Below, piece after piece: positions 24,555 through 32,146 of a DNA stretch of 34,065 nt. The notes below the pieces were generated by a model, which saw only the letters and a list, made by a program, of their open reading frames with translations, ran no database searches and was not told the DNA's origin. How positions within the stretch are numbered: position 1 is the first letter of the stretch; every line of letters starts with the position of its first letter. Where the stretch lies: contig JAIELX010000093.1 in the NCBI GenBank assembly GCA_019752635.1, positions 1 to 34,065 on the forward strand, read 5' to 3'. The stretch comes from Candidatus Obscuribacterales bacterium. Its GTDB lineage: Bacteria > Cyanobacteriota > Vampirovibrionia > Obscuribacterales > Obscuribacteraceae. The translations under genes were made by a program, and so were the position numbers.

Positions 24555-24758
24555 TTAAGCAATTGTCCGAGCCGCAGGATTGGTCTTATTCTTTTTGTCA
24601 CCCGGTACAACGAACACATCCGGCTTTTGATTTTCACTCGGGCCAGAGTGAACCGGGCGAAAGTTCCTTTGCGCTGTCGAAGCTGATTCGACAGAGCCTG
24701 TTAGCGCGGATACACCGGTGATCGCGCAGAGCAGTGCGATGGTATTTACTGCTAACAT
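24555..24758 (-). CDS. Small exported peptide, unknown function
   Basis: The product has 67 residues. A hydrophobic N-terminus (LAVNTIALLCAITGVSAL) works as a signal peptide or anchor, though it lacks the usual Lys/Arg. The remainder is polar and basic (KPDVFVVPGDKKNK). The ATG at 24758 has an excellent Shine-Dalgarno, AAAGGAG, at 7 nt, which is the main support for a real gene. It follows the LNPQPLPP repeat gene by about 70 bp on the same strand and may be co-transcribed. No homologues come to mind. Confidence 0.55.
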   Translation of the reverse strand: MLAVNTIALLCAITGVSALTGSVESASTAQRNFRPVHSGPSENQKPDVFVVPGDKKNKTNPAARTIA

Positions 24759-24830
24759 CGAATTTCTCCTTTCGTTTGGTGTGTCGAATGCTGAAAGCAT
24801 ATCGAGCGTGTGTCTCGGATTTGTCTCGGG

Positions 24831-25805
24831 CTAGATCATTCGTGCTTTAGCCAGTGAAGCTTTGCTCAATTGCTGCAATTTCATTTGATTCACATCGAGC
24901 AGTTGGTTCAAGGGAAGCGGAGGAAGAGGTTGCGGGTTTAGCGCTTTGGCATCGATGCGACGTGCAACGAATAATTCTTCCGGAGCTGGCGGCAGCGGCT
25001 GGGGGTTAAGAAAAACTTCCGGCCCGCGTTTGGCGGAATCGATCACGCGGGAAAGTTCTTCCGGTGCTGGCGGTAGAGGCTGGGGGTTGAGTGACACTTG
25101 TTCGGCGCCGCGGTTACGGGCTTCGAAAAGGTCTTTAGGCGAGGGCGGAAGTGGCTGCGGATTTAAAGCGCGTTCACCGCCACCAAGCTTTTGACCGAAT
25201 TTGCTGCGAAGCTCAACGGGAGACGGGGGCAATGGCTGTGGGTTGAGAGCGTGTTCATCAACAGTCCCGTTCAGGATGTCGAACATATTGCGAAGCTCAA
25301 CGGGAGACGGGGGCAATGGTTGCGGGTTGAGCGCGCGTTCGCCGCGTCGGTTCATGCCTCTGAGAATCCTGCCAATCTCGGCAGGTGCAAGTAGTTCGGG
25401 CAAAGGAGGCAATGGCTGAGGATTGAGAGCGACTTGTTCCGCATCGCTTCGTCCGCCGAGGATGCGACCTAATGCACCGAACCCTGATAAACCGGTGGGG
25501 GCTTCGGTAACATCCCCCAGCATCTGACCAATGTTTGGTATTTCGCCCGGGAATTTAGGCGCATTACCTACGGTATCAACCATGGCTTCCATTAGAGGAT
25601 TGTTTGTTACTTCGTCCAGCTCGCCCATCAGGGCGAGCGCCGGGAAGCCTATTGGAACAAGCGCAGCGGCTCCGCGCATGTCGCCAATTACTCCAAGTCC
25701 GTGATCTGCCAGATCGGAAAGCGTGTCCAAAGGTGAGGTAATTGTATCTGCAACTGTGTCGGCAACTTTTTCGAATCCGTCTGCGATGTCGTCAAATATA
25801 CCCAT
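24831..25805 (-). CDS. LNPQPLPP-repeat protein (seven copies)
   Basis: The product has 324 residues. The first 120 are Gly/Asp/Leu-rich with a hydrophobic patch (AAALVPIGFPALALM, about 46-60). The remainder carries seven copies of LNPQPLPP starting at residues 127, 159, 187, 214, 239, 266 and 289, spaced 23-32 residues apart. Most are followed by [SAL]P-x-[ED]L and a short charged segment. Between copies the sequence varies, but the motif is exact, so selection on it is strong. Similar ALNPQPLPP motifs occur in scattered bacterial proteins of unknown function. No signal peptide is seen. The ATG at 25805 has AAGGA 9 nt upstream. A ligand for SH3-like or other proline-binding domains is a guess. 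Confidence 0.85.
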   Translation of the reverse strand: MGIFDDIADGFEKVADTVADTITSPLDTLSDLADHGLGVIGDMRGAAALVPIGFPALALMGELDEVTNNPLMEAMVDTVGNAPKFPGEIPNIGQMLGDVTEAPTGLSGFGALGRILGGRSDAEQVALNPQPLPPLPELLAPAEIGRILRGMNRRGERALNPQPLPPSPVELRNMFDILNGTVDEHALNPQPLPPSPVELRSKFGQKLGGGERALNPQPLPPSPKDLFEARNRGAEQVSLNPQPLPPAPEELSRVIDSAKRGPEVFLNPQPLPPAPEELFVARRIDAKALNPQPLPPLPLNQLLDVNQMKLQQLSKASLAKARMI

Positions 25806-26081
25806 GATGTTTATTCCTTGTTGTGCGGGATGGCGTCTCCCGGAGCAGAACTTCAGTGCCAGTCGAAGCTCTTACTGACAAAGATTACTGTCGAGGTGTC
25901 TCTCTCCTGTCCTGAGGAAGTCCCCGATTTGTCCCTGTCTCGGGCAGGCTAGTCAAGTGTCGTCTTCGGCTGCGTCCAAGGTCGTAAACTCCTTCCGTGC
26001 TGGAATAGTGGTCTTCTGCGCTTGCGCCACCGGTTTTAGGTGCGGTAGTCTTACGCGGTCATTTATGGAGACGGGAAGCCA

Positions 26082-26687
26082 GTGAAATCGAAGTTCCGAA
26101 GCGCCATGCTTCTTGTTGCAGCGGCTCTGATGTTGCCGATGCTCTCTTCATGCATCTGGACGGACGAGCCGTTATCGAAGGAAAAGGCTAAGGATGATGC
26201 TGTTATCGGAGATTGGATTGAGTTCGGCGAAAGTGTCAATCCTATGAACATCGTGATATCTACCGATAAAGATGGTTGGTATAAGCTGGTCGAGGTTGAG
26301 AAACGAGAAGGGAAGGAGACTCGCATGACCGATCACCTCGTGTATCCGACCATCTCAGGTGCTAATCATTATGCGAACATGCAATATATGACCCCAAAGA
26401 AGGACGTGAAAGATCCGAAGTACCCGGCGGACTTTACGGAGCGGTTCATGATTTTTAAGTACGCAATTGATGGCGAAAAGATGAAGGTTGAACCGCTCAA
26501 TCATCAAAAATTTGCTGAAGAAATCAAAGCGAAACACTTGCCCGGAACAGCCTGGGAAACCACATGGGGCAACAATGTTGGTATTCAACAAAAACCGGCC
26601 GAATTGTTGAAACTCCTGGATGACCCGAAGAACAAAGATTACTTCGGAGATTCGATCACTTTCAAACGCCAATCTGCGAAGAAATAA
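26082..26687 (+). CDS. Lipoprotein, unknown function
   Basis: This 201-residue protein has a lipoprotein signal peptide. Basic residues K2, K4 and R6, a hydrophobic core and the lipobox LSSC predict lipid attachment at Cys24. The mature part is charged, with short strands (GDWIEFGE, NIVISTDKDGWYKLVEVE) that may form a small beta-sandwich. No family is recognised. The start is a GTG at 26082 with GGGAAG/GGAG-like sequence upstream. An internal Met at residue 9 would shorten the n-region. Asp at +2 is not present after the Cys. Confidence 0.78.
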   Translation: MKSKFRSAMLLVAAALMLPMLSSCIWTDEPLSKEKAKDDAVIGDWIEFGESVNPMNIVISTDKDGWYKLVEVEKREGKETRMTDHLVYPTISGANHYANMQYMTPKKDVKDPKYPADFTERFMIFKYAIDGEKMKVEPLNHQKFAEEIKAKHLPGTAWETTWGNNVGIQQKPAELLKLLDDPKNKDYFGDSITFKRQSAKK

Positions 26688-26727
26688 CAGCGCTACCTGC
26701 CCGCGCAAGCAGACTGTGCTTGTCGGG

Positions 26728-26929
26728 GGGGCTTACCGAGGAGAGTTTTGCTCGGCGCTTTACAACCTCGGGCGGGGCTTCGTCTTTGAGCACTTCGCAT
26801 CCCCGGTTCGGGCCGGGTTTTCAAATCTTGTAAAGTTTGTAGCAGCAAGCTATTTAGCGATTTGCGCTATCTAAGCGGGGCCTCAGGAAGGCTTTCCAAG
26901 AATCGTGTAATCTGGGGCTTACCGAGGAG
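26728..26929 (+). repeat. 16-bp direct repeat flanking the acyltransferase leader
   Basis: GGGGCTTACCGAGGAG occurs exactly at 26728-26743 and 26914-26929, 186 bp apart. The second copy supplies the GAGGAG ribosome-binding site for the MBOAT gene. The first has no clear gene after it; a TTG at 26748 opens only a 13-codon frame. It may be a duplicated translation-start region or a shared binding site. Confidence 0.5.
26802..26821 (+). terminator. Short intrinsic terminator after the lipoprotein gene
   Basis: CCCGG (26802-26806) and CCGGG (26813-26817) form a 5-bp GC stem around a 6-nt loop, followed by TTTT (26818-26821). It is about 115 bp past the lipoprotein stop and 118 bp before the MBOAT start, so it plausibly separates the two transcripts. 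The stem is short. Confidence 0.45.
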
Positions 26930-26939
26930 TCGTCCCCAC

Positions 26940-28418
26940 GTGCTTTTTAACAGCTTCTCCTACCTTCTCTTGTTGTCATTGGTTGTGCCGATTTATTGGC
27001 TTCTACCCGGGCGATTTCGTGTTGCTTTATTAGTTGCTGCCAGCTATGTGTTTTACATGAGTTGGAAGGCGGGTTACGGCTTCTTGCTTTTGGGGCTGAC
27101 GTTGGGGAACTACGTTGTTGGCCTGTGTCTGGCGAAGTTCCAGACCAAAGCGGCAAAGCGCCTGTGGCTGATTGGCGGAATTGCGGTCAACCTGGGTATC
27201 CTCGCGCTTTTCAAATACACGAATTTCATTATCGATTGCTTATGGTCCGTTCGCAATTTTGGTGATGGGCTATTGCATTCCTCTGCGGGGACCGCGTCCG
27301 CACCTCTATTGCCGATCATCTTGCCTCTGGGAATTTCGTTCTTTGTTTTCGAGTTCATCCACTATCTTACCGACGTTTATCGCGGAAACGCTCCGATCAG
27401 GGATGTTCTGCGATTTGGACTGTTCTCCGCATTCTTCCCCTCGCAGATTGCAGGACCCATTAAGCGTTTCGAGGATTTTGACGCTCAGGCGCGAACGCAC
27501 ACGAAGTTTGATTTGGAGATGTTTGAGCAAGGCTTGCGATTGATCGTTGTAGGCATGTTCAAGAAAGTAGCAATTGGAGATAACCTCGCGCCATTAGTCA
27601 ACGTTGGATTTGCCAACGCCGCTGTACTGTCGGCGGGTGATGCGTGGTTGAGCGTGGTGGCATTCTCCCTGCAGATCTATTATGACTTCTCCGGTTATAC
27701 GGATATTGGACGCGGGTCTGCGATGCTTCTTGGTTATCGACTACCCGAAAACTTCAATATGCCATACATCGCGAAGAGTGCTTCTGAGTTTTGGCATCGC
27801 TGGCACATGAGCTTATCTACCTGGTTGCGAGATTATCTTTATATCCCAATGGGAGGATCGCGCGCAGGCAAGGGTTTTCAAATGCGAAATCTCCTGATCA
27901 CGATGTTGCTGGGCGGACTTTGGCATGGTGCTTCGTGGACGTATGTTCTCTGGGGGGCATTTCACGGACTGGGTCTGATTGTTGCGCATAGCTGGCAATC
28001 AATTGCAGAGAAAGTGCCAATCTTCAAGCGCGCACATCTCGTACCATTGTGGAACGTCACCAGTTGGGGCATTACCCTGTTGTTCGTCATGACCGGGTGG
28101 GTGATGTTTCGCGCGAAAGACATTGCAGAAGCTGGTTCCATGTATCAGGCTCTAGTGGGATTGAACCATCCGGTCGCGAGCGTTGAAGTCTCTATCGCAA
28201 ATCTTCTTGTCAATTCTGTGTTACCGACATCGTTGCTGGTATATGGCGTAAGTTTCCTGGCTCTGCGATTTGGCGGTATTACTTTTGGTGCCAATTCTGC
28301 TCGCTGGTGGCAGACGCCTCCGTTCGCTGTTCGCATGGTAGCTTTGGCCGCGGTCTGCTATCTGATTTTGGGCTTGACTCCGAGCCAGTCCGTACCGTTT
28401 ATCTACTTTCAGTTCTAG
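26940..28418 (+). CDS. AlgI-like MBOAT O-acyltransferase
   Basis: This 492-residue polytopic membrane protein is of the membrane-bound O-acyltransferase family, which moves acyl (usually acetyl) groups across the membrane onto exported polysaccharides. The N-terminus LFNSFSYLLLLSLV is the usual AlgI-type opening. The family block FWHRWHMSLSTWLRDYLYIP is at residues 284-303, and the conserved active-site His of GGLWHGASW is His329. I chose the GTG at 26940 because GAGGAG lies 10 nt upstream and the family start matches. The longer open frame upstream is not coding. It is followed within 10 bp by an SGNH-like partner, the common pairing for polymer acetylation. The acceptor polymer is not identified here. 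Confidence 0.92.
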   Translation: MLFNSFSYLLLLSLVVPIYWLLPGRFRVALLVAASYVFYMSWKAGYGFLLLGLTLGNYVVGLCLAKFQTKAAKRLWLIGGIAVNLGILALFKYTNFIIDCLWSVRNFGDGLLHSSAGTASAPLLPIILPLGISFFVFEFIHYLTDVYRGNAPIRDVLRFGLFSAFFPSQIAGPIKRFEDFDAQARTHTKFDLEMFEQGLRLIVVGMFKKVAIGDNLAPLVNVGFANAAVLSAGDAWLSVVAFSLQIYYDFSGYTDIGRGSAMLLGYRLPENFNMPYIAKSASEFWHRWHMSLSTWLRDYLYIPMGGSRAGKGFQMRNLLITMLLGGLWHGASWTYVLWGAFHGLGLIVAHSWQSIAEKVPIFKRAHLVPLWNVTSWGITLLFVMTGWVMFRAKDIAEAGSMYQALVGLNHPVASVEVSIANLLVNSVLPTSLLVYGVSFLALRFGGITFGANSARWWQTPPFAVRMVALAAVCYLILGLTPSQSVPFIYFQF

Positions 28419-28427
28419 GTGCAGAAA

Positions 28428-29816
28428 ATGATTTCAGCCGTAGAACCAAAAAGAAATGAATCGCTATCGCAAAGCGACTTTCACCAGATGCCGTCGCTGT
28501 CCCCGCCGAAAGGTAAGCAGTTTCTGGTCGCCGCCGTGTGGACGCTGATCGCCGCTGCCGTTTTTATCTGTATGCTTGAAATAGGGTTTCGTGTAGCCCA
28601 CGTGGGTGAAGATCAAGTCGTTACGCTAAAACCTGTGGTTGGACACGGCTTGATTCCCGGGAAGTTTGTGACATGGCGCCAGGAAGGCTTCTCTCAGGGA
28701 CGCATCAATGACAATGGCATGCGCGATGTTGAATTCTCACTGGCGAAGCCACCGAATACGGTACGCATTGCACTGTTCGGGAACTCGGTTGTTGAGGCTC
28801 TGCAAGTACCTTTGGAAGATACTTTCGGCAAACTGACGGAGCGGGCGCTAAATCAATCGCCTGCAGAGTCCGGACGCACGCAGGTTCTCAATTTCGGCGT
28901 GTCCGGATACACCAATACGCAAGACTACTATCGTTATATTACGGACGCCGTCAGATACTCACCGGATACTGTGCTGTTGTTTTTTCACCCGGGTGATAAT
29001 CAACGCAATCTCGGAATGCCAGGCTCTGAAAGCATGCCTTGCCCGTTCGTGAAATTTGACCAGAATGGACAGTTGGTCACGGACTGGTCTTACTACGACC
29101 AGTACATGGCGACATCAGGTGATGAAAACTACAAACGCACCGATTTCTTGCGTAGAAATTCCCGCTTGTTCAATGTCTGGGAAGGTGCAAGTTTGAGCTT
29201 GCTTGGCGATGCGCGCTATGTCGCCATTACCAAGTTCGTGGGCACGCTGTTCAAACCGAAGACTGTTACCCCCCCTGCTCGCCAGAAGGTGGATGTGTTG
29301 TGCAGCGCGGAGGAAATGAGCGCCATAAAGAACAACATCGCACCTGTCCCGATAGTGAGAGGAGCCGTAGGAGTAAATCCGAATCTTTTTTCCGAGGCAC
29401 AAAATCGTCTGAACGCAGAGCAGCGAATGCTCAGCGAACAGTTTCACGCAATTCGCGGCGCAGATGAGGAACGCTTTGTCGCTACGGCAGGGCTGATATC
29501 GGCTTTCAATCGGGAGGTTCGTAAGAATGGCGGGCGACTAATCGTTGTTGCCCTTCCTGCGACTAACAATGCAAACCTCTATTTCCGCGAGTTGCGAGCC
29601 ATGCAGAAACTCGCTGTGGCTCAGCAGTTCGGCTTCCTGAATCTGCACCCTCACTTCCCTCCTCTGTCTCCGACCGGCTCCAATGCGTATTTCTTCGAGC
29701 ATAACATCCACTTGACGAAGAAAGGTCACGCGCTGGCGGCCGCTAAAATCAGTGAATTCCTACGGAAACAGGACTTGTCGCTTGATAGCGGCGGGCCGAA
29801 CCCTCAAAGACCATAA
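28428..29816 (+). CDS. Membrane-anchored SGNH-like protein, MBOAT partner
   Basis: The product has 462 residues. A single transmembrane helix at about 33-55 anchors a large extracytoplasmic domain with SGNH features. The nucleophile-like Ser120 lies in LFGNSVVEA (GNS replaces the usual GDS), the block II Gly is in LNFGVSGYTN, and the C-terminal NIHLTKKGH holds His428, with Asn426 where Asp is usual. A long insertion follows the second block. Such proteins next to MBOATs take the acyl group and transfer it to the polymer. The Asp-to-Asn change may alter activity, and this is worth noting. The ATG at 28428 has AGGTG 6 nt upstream, formed across the MBOAT stop. A GTG at 28419 is an alternative. 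Confidence 0.82.
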   Translation: MISAVEPKRNESLSQSDFHQMPSLSPPKGKQFLVAAVWTLIAAAVFICMLEIGFRVAHVGEDQVVTLKPVVGHGLIPGKFVTWRQEGFSQGRINDNGMRDVEFSLAKPPNTVRIALFGNSVVEALQVPLEDTFGKLTERALNQSPAESGRTQVLNFGVSGYTNTQDYYRYITDAVRYSPDTVLLFFHPGDNQRNLGMPGSESMPCPFVKFDQNGQLVTDWSYYDQYMATSGDENYKRTDFLRRNSRLFNVWEGASLSLLGDARYVAITKFVGTLFKPKTVTPPARQKVDVLCSAEEMSAIKNNIAPVPIVRGAVGVNPNLFSEAQNRLNAEQRMLSEQFHAIRGADEERFVATAGLISAFNREVRKNGGRLIVVALPATNNANLYFRELRAMQKLAVAQQFGFLNLHPHFPPLSPTGSNAYFFEHNIHLTKKGHALAAAKISEFLRKQDLSLDSGGPNPQRP

Positions 29817-29888
29817 AGTATCGAAACTAGACTACAATGGGTAGGAAGTATCCATTAGAACGACTGCCTTCTACTCGGGTTGTTTAAC

Positions 29889-31943
29889 ATGAGAATAGTA
29901 ATCATTGGCGGTGGATTCGCCGGGGTGAAGTGCGCGAAGGCGTTGCGCAAGAAATTGCCTCCGTCGGAGTGCGAGATAGTCCTGTTTAATCGTGAAAATC
30001 ATATGGTGTTTCACCCGCTGCTTGCAGAAGTGGTGAGTGCAGGTCTGCAACCGAAGGACGTGGCAGCTCCGCTCAGGCACCTGCTGGATAGTGTTCGCTG
30101 CCGGACGGAAGAAGTCATCGCTGTTGATGTTGATGCCAACGAGGTTTTGTACGAAAGTCACGACGGGCAGAAGCGTTCCATGCCCTATGACCAGCTCGTG
30201 ATCACCTGTGGCAACACAGTGAATCTCAGTCTAGTCAAAGGCATGGACGAGCACGCTTTTCCCTTGAAGACCATAGGCGATGCTCTTGCGCTGCAAAGCC
30301 ATGTAATGGAGCAGCTTGAGAAAGCTGAAGTCTGCGATGATCCTGAAAAAAGGCGATGGTATCTGAGTTTTGTGGTTGTTGGCGGTGGTTTCAGCGGTGT
30401 GGAAGTTGCCGGCGAAATCAACGATCTTGTAAGGGGTAGCCTGCGATTTTTCAACAACATATCGCAAGAGGACATCACTGTTACCGTAGTCCACTCGCGA
30501 AATCAAATCCTGCCGGAAGTGAATGAGTCCTTGCGCGATTTTGCACAGAAGAAGATGGAACAGTGTGGGGTTCGCTTTAAGCTCAATGCCTTTGCGTCTG
30601 TGGCGACGACTGAGGGGCTGGGCCTCAAGGACGGAACTTTTCTGCCGGGCGCCACGGTCGTGTGCACCATCGGCACCACCACTCTTCCGTTTGTCGATCG
30701 CATGAAAGTTCCGAAGGTGAGCGGAAGGTTAACCGTTGAACCGGACATGAGTTTGCCCGGTCATCCAAATGTCTGGGCTATAGGCGACTGTGCCTCCGTG
30801 ATAAATGCCTTCGACGGAAAATGTTGCCCGACGGTGGGGCAATTTGCGGAACGACAGGGTACGCAGGCTGCGGCCAACGTGGTAGCGCGCATCAAAGGGG
30901 AGCCTACCAAGCCATTCTCCTATCAGATGCTCGGCCAACTTTGTTCAATCGGCGGGCGCAGTGCTGTAGCTGAAATGATGGGAGTTCGCATCTCCGGTAT
31001 GCTGGCGTGGTTTTTGTGGAGAGGTGTCTACCTCTTTAAGCTGCCATCGGCGCCACAAATTTTCAAAGTGGGGCTTGAGTGGTTCTGCGATTTGATCTTT
31101 CCGCGGACGCTTGCGCACATCAAGGCCGATCGCACCAAACGCGTGTCGAAGGCGCACTACCCGGCGTGTTCGGTCATCTTTAAACAGGGCGATCACGCTA
31201 CCGATTTCTTCGTAATAGAAAGTGGCGAAGTAGAGTTGCTGCATGTTAAGGAAGACACTAGCGAGCTGATCGCGGTGCTGGGGAAAGGAGACTTCTTTGG
31301 CGAGGCTGCATTGCTCGATGATCGACCCCGTAGTCTAACTGCCCGTGCTAGAAGTGATGTTCAGGCTGTGGTGCTCGGCAGCCATGTCTTCAATCAGATA
31401 TCGACTTCACTGGCTCCCGTGCGTGATGCCGTGGTCAAAGCTGCGCGCAGAAGAACTAACATTTGGCAGAACTTGCCTGAGGTACGAGAGATTTTGAATG
31501 AGCTTCCTCTGAGCACGCTTGTCGAGCCTCTGCCGTGCAAGCCGCTCCCGCTAAACAGCACCGTCGAGGTTGCGCTCGAGCTAATCAATGATCAGATGCT
31601 CGATTTCCTGGCGGTAGTAGATAATGATGGATTCTTGAGAGGCATTTTGACTCGATCGGATTTGCTTCGAGCGATGGAAGTTGCTGCATTGTCCGACCCT
31701 GATGTAGACTTGCCTTTGATAGAAATTATGGCTTCCGATCCGATCGCGCTGATGATCGACGAGTCTCTTTGTCAAGCCGTTTCAACCATGCGCGAGCATG
31801 GACTAAAACGCTTACCTGTTGTTCAACGAAGCGACAGGCGCGAACTCGTTGGTTACTTGCGGATCGAGAATGTGATGGCCACTGTTGTTAAACGCATGCA
31901 GGAACAGAAGGCTGCAGCGGCTCAGTCCGTAGCCAACTTGTAA
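29889..31943 (+). CDS. Type II NADH dehydrogenase fused to cNMP-binding and CBS domains
   Basis: The product has 684 residues. Residues 1 to about 400 form an NDH-2-type flavoprotein: FAD site IIGGGFAG (5-12), second nucleotide site VVGGGFSGVEVAGE (163-176), the FAD-binding NVWAIGDCA, and a membrane-facing segment (about 365-405) with AWFLWRGVYLFKLP. A cyclic-nucleotide-binding domain follows (about 420-520) with the phosphate cassette GDFFGEAALLDDRPRSLTA; Glu472 and Arg481 match the ligand-contacting pair. Two CBS domains (about 540-600 and 605-675) complete it. NDH-2 passes electrons from NADH to quinone without pumping protons. The added domains imply control by a cyclic nucleotide and by adenylates, which is inference. 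No ribosome-binding site is visible at the ATG. Confidence 0.88.
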   Translation: MRIVIIGGGFAGVKCAKALRKKLPPSECEIVLFNRENHMVFHPLLAEVVSAGLQPKDVAAPLRHLLDSVRCRTEEVIAVDVDANEVLYESHDGQKRSMPYDQLVITCGNTVNLSLVKGMDEHAFPLKTIGDALALQSHVMEQLEKAEVCDDPEKRRWYLSFVVVGGGFSGVEVAGEINDLVRGSLRFFNNISQEDITVTVVHSRNQILPEVNESLRDFAQKKMEQCGVRFKLNAFASVATTEGLGLKDGTFLPGATVVCTIGTTTLPFVDRMKVPKVSGRLTVEPDMSLPGHPNVWAIGDCASVINAFDGKCCPTVGQFAERQGTQAAANVVARIKGEPTKPFSYQMLGQLCSIGGRSAVAEMMGVRISGMLAWFLWRGVYLFKLPSAPQIFKVGLEWFCDLIFPRTLAHIKADRTKRVSKAHYPACSVIFKQGDHATDFFVIESGEVELLHVKEDTSELIAVLGKGDFFGEAALLDDRPRSLTARARSDVQAVVLGSHVFNQISTSLAPVRDAVVKAARRRTNIWQNLPEVREILNELPLSTLVEPLPCKPLPLNSTVEVALELINDQMLDFLAVVDNDGFLRGILTRSDLLRAMEVAALSDPDVDLPLIEIMASDPIALMIDESLCQAVSTMREHGLKRLPVVQRSDRRELVGYLRIENVMATVVKRMQEQKAAAAQSVANL

Positions 31944-32002
31944 GCTCTCTGGCTCCTTTTTGGTAGCTGCAATGCTTGTGAACAATCAGGTCCGCAATTA
32001 CT

Positions 32003-32016
32003 TTCCCTGCAGGGAA
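32003..32016. repeat. Perfect 14-bp palindrome
   Basis: TTCCCTGCAGGGAA is fully self-complementary and sits in the convergent intergenic region 60 bp after the NDH-2 fusion gene. It has no loop, so it is more like a dimer-binding site than a terminator. Its function is unknown. Confidence 0.4.
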
Positions 32017-32078
32017 CCCTGGAGTGTTCGCGAGAAACAGAATTGCCCTACTTGCGAACGGACAGCCCAAAAGAACTT

Positions 32079-32108
32079 GAATGCCCCTGGAATAATCCAG
32101 AGGCATTC
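32079..32108 (-). terminator. Terminator for the TadG-like gene
   Basis: A 7-bp plus 4-bp stem with one internal mismatch pairs 32079-32090 with 32097-32108 around a 6-nt loop. On the minus strand it is followed by AAGTTCTTTT. It lies about 40 bp past the end of the minus-strand gene 32147-33733. In the + direction no T run follows. Confidence 0.6.
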
Positions 32109-32146
32109 TGCTGGGTAAAAGTGGTGCACCCGCTACAATCGACTTA

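Noticed and set aside
24455..24721. 88-residue + strand ORF after the response regulator
   Set aside because: It is antisense to the small exported peptide gene, which has a much better ribosome-binding site, and it begins inside the terminator hairpin.
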